The translations under genes were made by a program, and so were the position numbers. From Hirschia sp964352025 (GTDB lineage Bacteria; Pseudomonadota; Alphaproteobacteria; Caulobacterales; Hyphomonadaceae), in contig CAYGPZ010000008.1 of the NCBI GenBank assembly GCA_964352025.1, positions 67,888-131,887 on the forward strand: a DNA stretch of 64,000 nucleotides, written 5' to 3'. The number at the start of each line of letters is the position of its first letter. The first letter of the stretch is position 1. This document shows, piece by piece, positions 60,696 to 64,000 of the stretch. Under the pieces are notes generated by a model. That model saw nothing but the letters and a program-made list of their open reading frames with translations, did not search any database and was not told where the DNA came from.

Positions 60696-62123
60696 TTAAG
60701 CGGCTTCTGCAGCCATTTTTTGAGCTTTTTCAACAACGTCCTTAATACCACCACACATGAGGAATGCCTGCTCAGGCAAGTCATCATATTTACCAGCGAT
60801 GATGTCACGGAAGCTTTCCACTGTTTCTTTAAGGTCAACAAGAACACCTGGTGTGTTTGTGAAGATCTCAGCAACGTGGAATGGCTGTGATAGGAAACGC
60901 TCAACTTTACGCGCGCGTGCCACAGTCATTTTATCGTCTTCTGAAAGCTCATCCATACCAAGAATAGCAATGATGTCCTGAAGCTCTTTATACTTCTGCA
61001 AGATCTCTTGAACGTCACGTGACACTTGGTAGTGCTCTTCACCAACAATATCAGCGGATAGAATACGTGAAGTCGAGTCCAGCGGGTCCACAGCTGGGTA
61101 GATACCCTTCTCTGAAATCGCACGGTTAAGAACTGTTGTCGCATCCAAGTGAGCAAATGATGTCGCTGGAGCCGGGTCAGTCAAGTCATCCGCAGGAACA
61201 TAAATTGCTTGCACAGAAGTAATAGACCCTTTGTGCGTTGATGTAATACGCTCTTGTAGTCCACCCATGTCAGTCGCAAGTGTTGGTTGGTAACCCACAG
61301 CAGATGGGATACGACCAAGAAGCGCAGACACCTCAGAACCAGCTTGTGTGAAGCGGAAGATGTTGTCCACGAAGAACAGAACGTCTTTACCCTCTTCATC
61401 ACGGAAATACTCAGCTTGAGCAAGACCAGTCAAAGCAACACGCGCACGCGCACCTGGAGGCTCGTTCATCTGACCGTAAACAAGCGTCGCACGTGAATCA
61501 CCGCCACCGCCTTCTTCGTTCACTTTAGATTCGATCATCTCCCAATAAAGGTCGTTACCTTCACGCGTACGCTCACCCACGCCAGCGAATACTGAGTATC
61601 CACCGTATGCTTTAGCGATGTTGTTGATCAATTCCATGATCAAAACTGTTTTACCAACACCGGCACCACCGAAGAGACCGATTTTACCACCCTTAGCGTA
61701 TGGGCAAAGAAGGTCGATAACCTTGATACCTGTTGCTAGAACTTCTGATTCAGGGTTCTGATCTACAAATGCAGGTGCATCAGCGTGAATTGCGCGGCGC
61801 TCAGATGTTGCGATTTCACCCGCTTCATCAATTGGCTCACCAATAACGTTCATGATACGGCCAAGTGTAGCTGGACCAACAGGAACCATGATCGGCTCGC
61901 CTGTGTCTTCTACTGGGTGTCCACGTGTAAGTCCTTCAGTCGCGTCCATCGCGATTGTACGAACAGTGTTCTCACCAAGGTGCTGAGCAACCTCAAGAAC
62001 AAGCTTGTTGCCGTTATTGTCAGTTACAAGTGCGTTCAGGATGTCTGGAAGTGTGCCGTCGAATTCAACGTCAACAACGGCCCCAATGACCTGACTAATC
62101 TTTCCTTTGGCTTTCGTCGCCAT
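60696..62123 (-). CDS. atpD: ATP synthase F1 beta subunit
   Basis: 475 residues. The Walker A motif GGAGVGKTVLIME, GERTREGNDLYWEM with the catalytic Glu, and the DELSEED-type region DELSEDDKM are complete. It carries the catalytic nucleotide sites of the F1 motor. Gene order atpA-atpG-atpD-atpC matches Alphaproteobacteria, where the F0 genes lie elsewhere. Confidence 0.97.
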   Translation of the reverse strand: MATKAKGKISQVIGAVVDVEFDGTLPDILNALVTDNNGNKLVLEVAQHLGENTVRTIAMDATEGLTRGHPVEDTGEPIMVPVGPATLGRIMNVIGEPIDEAGEIATSERRAIHADAPAFVDQNPESEVLATGIKVIDLLCPYAKGGKIGLFGGAGVGKTVLIMELINNIAKAYGGYSVFAGVGERTREGNDLYWEMIESKVNEEGGGGDSRATLVYGQMNEPPGARARVALTGLAQAEYFRDEEGKDVLFFVDNIFRFTQAGSEVSALLGRIPSAVGYQPTLATDMGGLQERITSTHKGSITSVQAIYVPADDLTDPAPATSFAHLDATTVLNRAISEKGIYPAVDPLDSTSRILSADIVGEEHYQVSRDVQEILQKYKELQDIIAILGMDELSEDDKMTVARARKVERFLSQPFHVAEIFTNTPGVLVDLKETVESFRDIIAGKYDDLPEQAFLMCGGIKDVVEKAQKMAAEAA

Positions 62124-62144
62124 AGTGTATGCTCCCGGTCGGTC

Positions 62145-63026
62145 CTAGAGTGCTTCCGCACCCGAGATGATTTCTGTAAGTTCAGTTGTGATCTGCGCCT
62201 GACGGGCGCGGTTATATGTCAAGTTCAAGCTATCGATCATTTCACCAGCATTACGTGTGGCGTTGTCCATAGCTGTCATACGAGCACCCTGCTCTCCTGC
62301 TGAACTTTCAAGAAGTGCAGATAGGATCTGAGTGTTCAAATAACGCGGCAAAAGAGCCTCAAGGATATCTGTCTCGCTTGGCTCATACAAATATGTCGCT
62401 CCAGCTAGATCCACTTTAGGTGCATCTTCAGGTGCAACAGCAGGTATCAGCTGTTGAGAAACAGGTTTTTGGCTCAATACGTTTTTGAATTCTGCGTAAA
62501 TGAATGAACAGATGTCAAAAGCGCCGTCATCATACATATCTGTGATCTGGCGACCGATACGACCGGCGACTTCACCGTTCAGTTCTTTTTCGCCACGTAG
62601 ATCGATGTGATCAACAATGATTGTTCCAAATTCGCGTTTCAAAGAGTCATTACCCTTCTTACCGATAGTCAGAAGTTTTACGTCCTTACCATCAGCTTGA
62701 AGCGATAGAATTTTTGTACGCGCCAATTTGGCGACATTTCCGTTAAAACCACCACACAAACCACGTTCTGCTGTCAAAACAACAACAAGGTGTGTCTGGT
62801 CATTTCCTGTGCCGGCAAGAAGACGAGGACCGCCTTCACCGACACCAACGGAATCAGCCAAGTTTCCGATGACTGCAGCCATACGCTGAGCGTAAGGACG
62901 AGCGGCCTCGGCCGCTTCCTGCGCACGTTTCAGCTTAGCTGCGGCCACCATTTGCATGGCCTTCGTGATTTTTTGCGTTGACTTCACACTCGCTATGCGA
63001 GCGCGAAGATCTTTCAAGCTGGCCAT
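62145..63026 (-). CDS. atpG: ATP synthase F1 gamma subunit
   Basis: 293 residues. The rotor shaft ends are recognisable: SLKDLRARIASVKSTQKITKAM at the start, and NATRNAGEMIDSLNLTYNRARQAQITTEL at the end. A central Rossmann-like domain lies between. It is encoded between atpA and atpD with short gaps, as expected. Confidence 0.96.
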   Translation of the reverse strand: MASLKDLRARIASVKSTQKITKAMQMVAAAKLKRAQEAAEAARPYAQRMAAVIGNLADSVGVGEGGPRLLAGTGNDQTHLVVVLTAERGLCGGFNGNVAKLARTKILSLQADGKDVKLLTIGKKGNDSLKREFGTIIVDHIDLRGEKELNGEVAGRIGRQITDMYDDGAFDICSFIYAEFKNVLSQKPVSQQLIPAVAPEDAPKVDLAGATYLYEPSETDILEALLPRYLNTQILSALLESSAGEQGARMTAMDNATRNAGEMIDSLNLTYNRARQAQITTELTEIISGAEAL

Positions 63027-63059
63027 TTATCAGCCTCTCAACTGTTTGCCCGACTTACC

Positions 63060-64000
63060 TTAGCTAAATGTTTTGTTGAACGTTTCGATCAACTCTTTCA
63101 CTTTGCCTTCAGTGTCGCCAGACAATTTCTTCTCGTCGCGAATAGTTTTAAGCAAGTCAGCGTGGTTAGCGTGAGCAAAACTAAGAAGCTCAGCTTCGTA
63201 ACGCTGAACATCGTCAACCGCTACACCATCCAAGTAACCGCGTGTACCTGCGTAAATTGAAACAACTTGCTCTTCCAAAGACAATGGAGAGTATTGTGGT
63301 TGTTTCAGAAGTGCTGTCAGACGCTCACCACGTGCCAATTGGCGTTGTGTTGCAGGGTCTAGATCAGAACCAAATTTAGCAAATGCTGCCATCTCACGGA
63401 ACTGAGCCAAGTCAGACTTCATTGTACCAGCAACTTGTTTAGTTGCTTTGTACTGAGCTGATGAACCCACACGAGAAACTGACAAACCAACGTTCACAGC
63501 AGGACGGATACCTTGGTAGAACAAGTCTGTTTCAAGGAAAATCTGACCATCTGTAATCGAGATCACGTTTGTTGGAATAAACGCTGACACATCGTTACCT
63601 TGAGTTTCAATAACAGGCAGAGCTGTCAGAGAACCGGAACCATTGTCTTCGTTCAATTTCGCTGAACGCTCAAGCAAACGGCTGTGAAGATAGAAAACAT
63701 CACCTGGGTAAGCTTCACGACCAGGAGGACGACGAAGAAGCAAAGACATCTGGCGGTAAGCCACAGCTTGCTTGGACAAGTCATCATAAATGATCAAAGC
63801 GTGCATTCCGTTATCACGGAAATACTCACCCATTGCTGTCGCCGTAAACGGAGCAATATATTGCAGAGGAGCAGGCTCAGAAGCTGTCGCTGACACTACG
63901 ATTGTGTAATCAAGTGCGCCGCGCTCTTCTAGAGTTTTAACAACCTGAGCAACTGTTGAACGTTTTTGACCAATAGCAACGTAGATACAGTAAAGCTTTT
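63060..64000 (-). CDS. atpA: ATP synthase F1 alpha subunit, C-terminal part (partial)
   Basis: The frame is open to the right edge, so only the last 312 or so codons are present (the full protein is about 510). The visible start KLYCIYVAIGQKRSTVAQ lies just after the Walker A region, which is outside. VVSATASEPAPLQYIAPF, LIIYDDLSKQAVAYRQMSLL and LLRRPPGREAYPGDVFYLHSRLLERSAKL are hallmarks. It holds the regulatory nucleotide sites. Confidence 0.97.
   Translation of the reverse strand, partial: KLYCIYVAIGQKRSTVAQVVKTLEERGALDYTIVVSATASEPAPLQYIAPFTATAMGEYFRDNGMHALIIYDDLSKQAVAYRQMSLLLRRPPGREAYPGDVFYLHSRLLERSAKLNEDNGSGSLTALPVIETQGNDVSAFIPTNVISITDGQIFLETDLFYQGIRPAVNVGLSVSRVGSSAQYKATKQVAGTMKSDLAQFREMAAFAKFGSDLDPATQRQLARGERLTALLKQPQYSPLSLEEQVVSIYAGTRGYLDGVAVDDVQRYEAELLSFAHANHADLLKTIRDEKKLSGDTEGKVKELIETFNKTFS

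Noticed and set aside
1..64000. tRNA, rRNA, CRISPR array, transposase or prophage
   Set aside because: I saw no CCA-ended cloverleaf, no regular spacer-repeat array, and no transposase or phage structural protein among the frames. A tRNAscan or CRISPR finder run could still correct this.

Overview
The window looks like a chromosomal segment of an alphaproteobacterium of the Caulobacter/Hyphomonas type, probably marine and with moderate to low GC for that group. The main reasons are a DivL homologue with tyrosine at the phospho-acceptor position, consensus or near-consensus CtrA boxes (TTAA-N7-TTAAC), a ChvG/ChvI system beside a HPr/EIIA pair, an atpAGDC run, a FlaEY-like flagellar gene next to a nonulosonic-acid locus, and the rplU-rpmA-obgE-proBA-nadD-rsfS-rlmH-envC-ctpA-rppH block. 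The lineage is inferred from gene content and motifs, not from an rRNA gene or a database search.

Layout. 1-4.1 kb: end of a TadG-like gene, a REC-EAL c-di-GMP phosphodiesterase, an NDUFA9-like SDR and uppP. 4.4-10.5 kb: glutamate synthase gltD-gltB. 10.6-15.1 kb: a nonulosonic (pseudaminic-like) acid locus with pseB divergent from cytidylyltransferase, SDR, pseI and acetyltransferase, followed by a membrane protein and a FlaEY-like beta-propeller protein, which suggests flagellin glycosylation. 19.4-24.3 kb: divL, a lipoprotein and ahcY. 24.5-29.6 kb: an EF-hand protein, a GH50 agarase-like lipoprotein and a sulfatase, apparently inserted between ahcY and the PTS genes. 29.7-32.8 kb: HPr, EIIA-Man, chvG and chvI. 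hprK and rapZ are absent here, and HPr has Ala where the HprK target Ser should be.

33.0-35.2 kb: an AT-rich accessory island with a two-gene cassette (membrane-anchored Rossmann/TIR-like protein plus CD-NTase-like nucleotidyltransferase). It resembles a minimal CBASS-type defence unit and is followed by inverted repeats and about 0.5 kb without a gene. 35.2-40.4 kb: a GDP-mannose pyrophosphorylase/AGE-epimerase fusion and polA. 40.6-46.0 kb: a probable operon of GST, cupin, FAD oxidase, TetR and 5-oxoprolinase pxpABC, with a palindrome in front. 46.2-47.1 kb: an exported protein built from 23-residue repeats plus a peptidoglycan-binding domain.

47.4-60.0 kb: the housekeeping block rplU, rpmA, GNAT, obgE, proB, proA, nadD, rsfS, rlmH, envC, ctpA, yibQ-like, rppH and an alpha/beta hydrolase with a Cys nucleophile. 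60.1-64.0 kb: F1 ATP synthase genes atpC, atpD, atpG and atpA (atpA cut by the window edge), with an unlisted 40-residue cysteine protein between atpD and atpC.

The best candidates for something new are the nucleotidyltransferase/membrane cassette, the coupled loss of hprK and the HPr serine, the small protein inside the atp operon, and the 23-residue repeat protein. No tRNA, rRNA, CRISPR array, transposase or phage gene was recognised.
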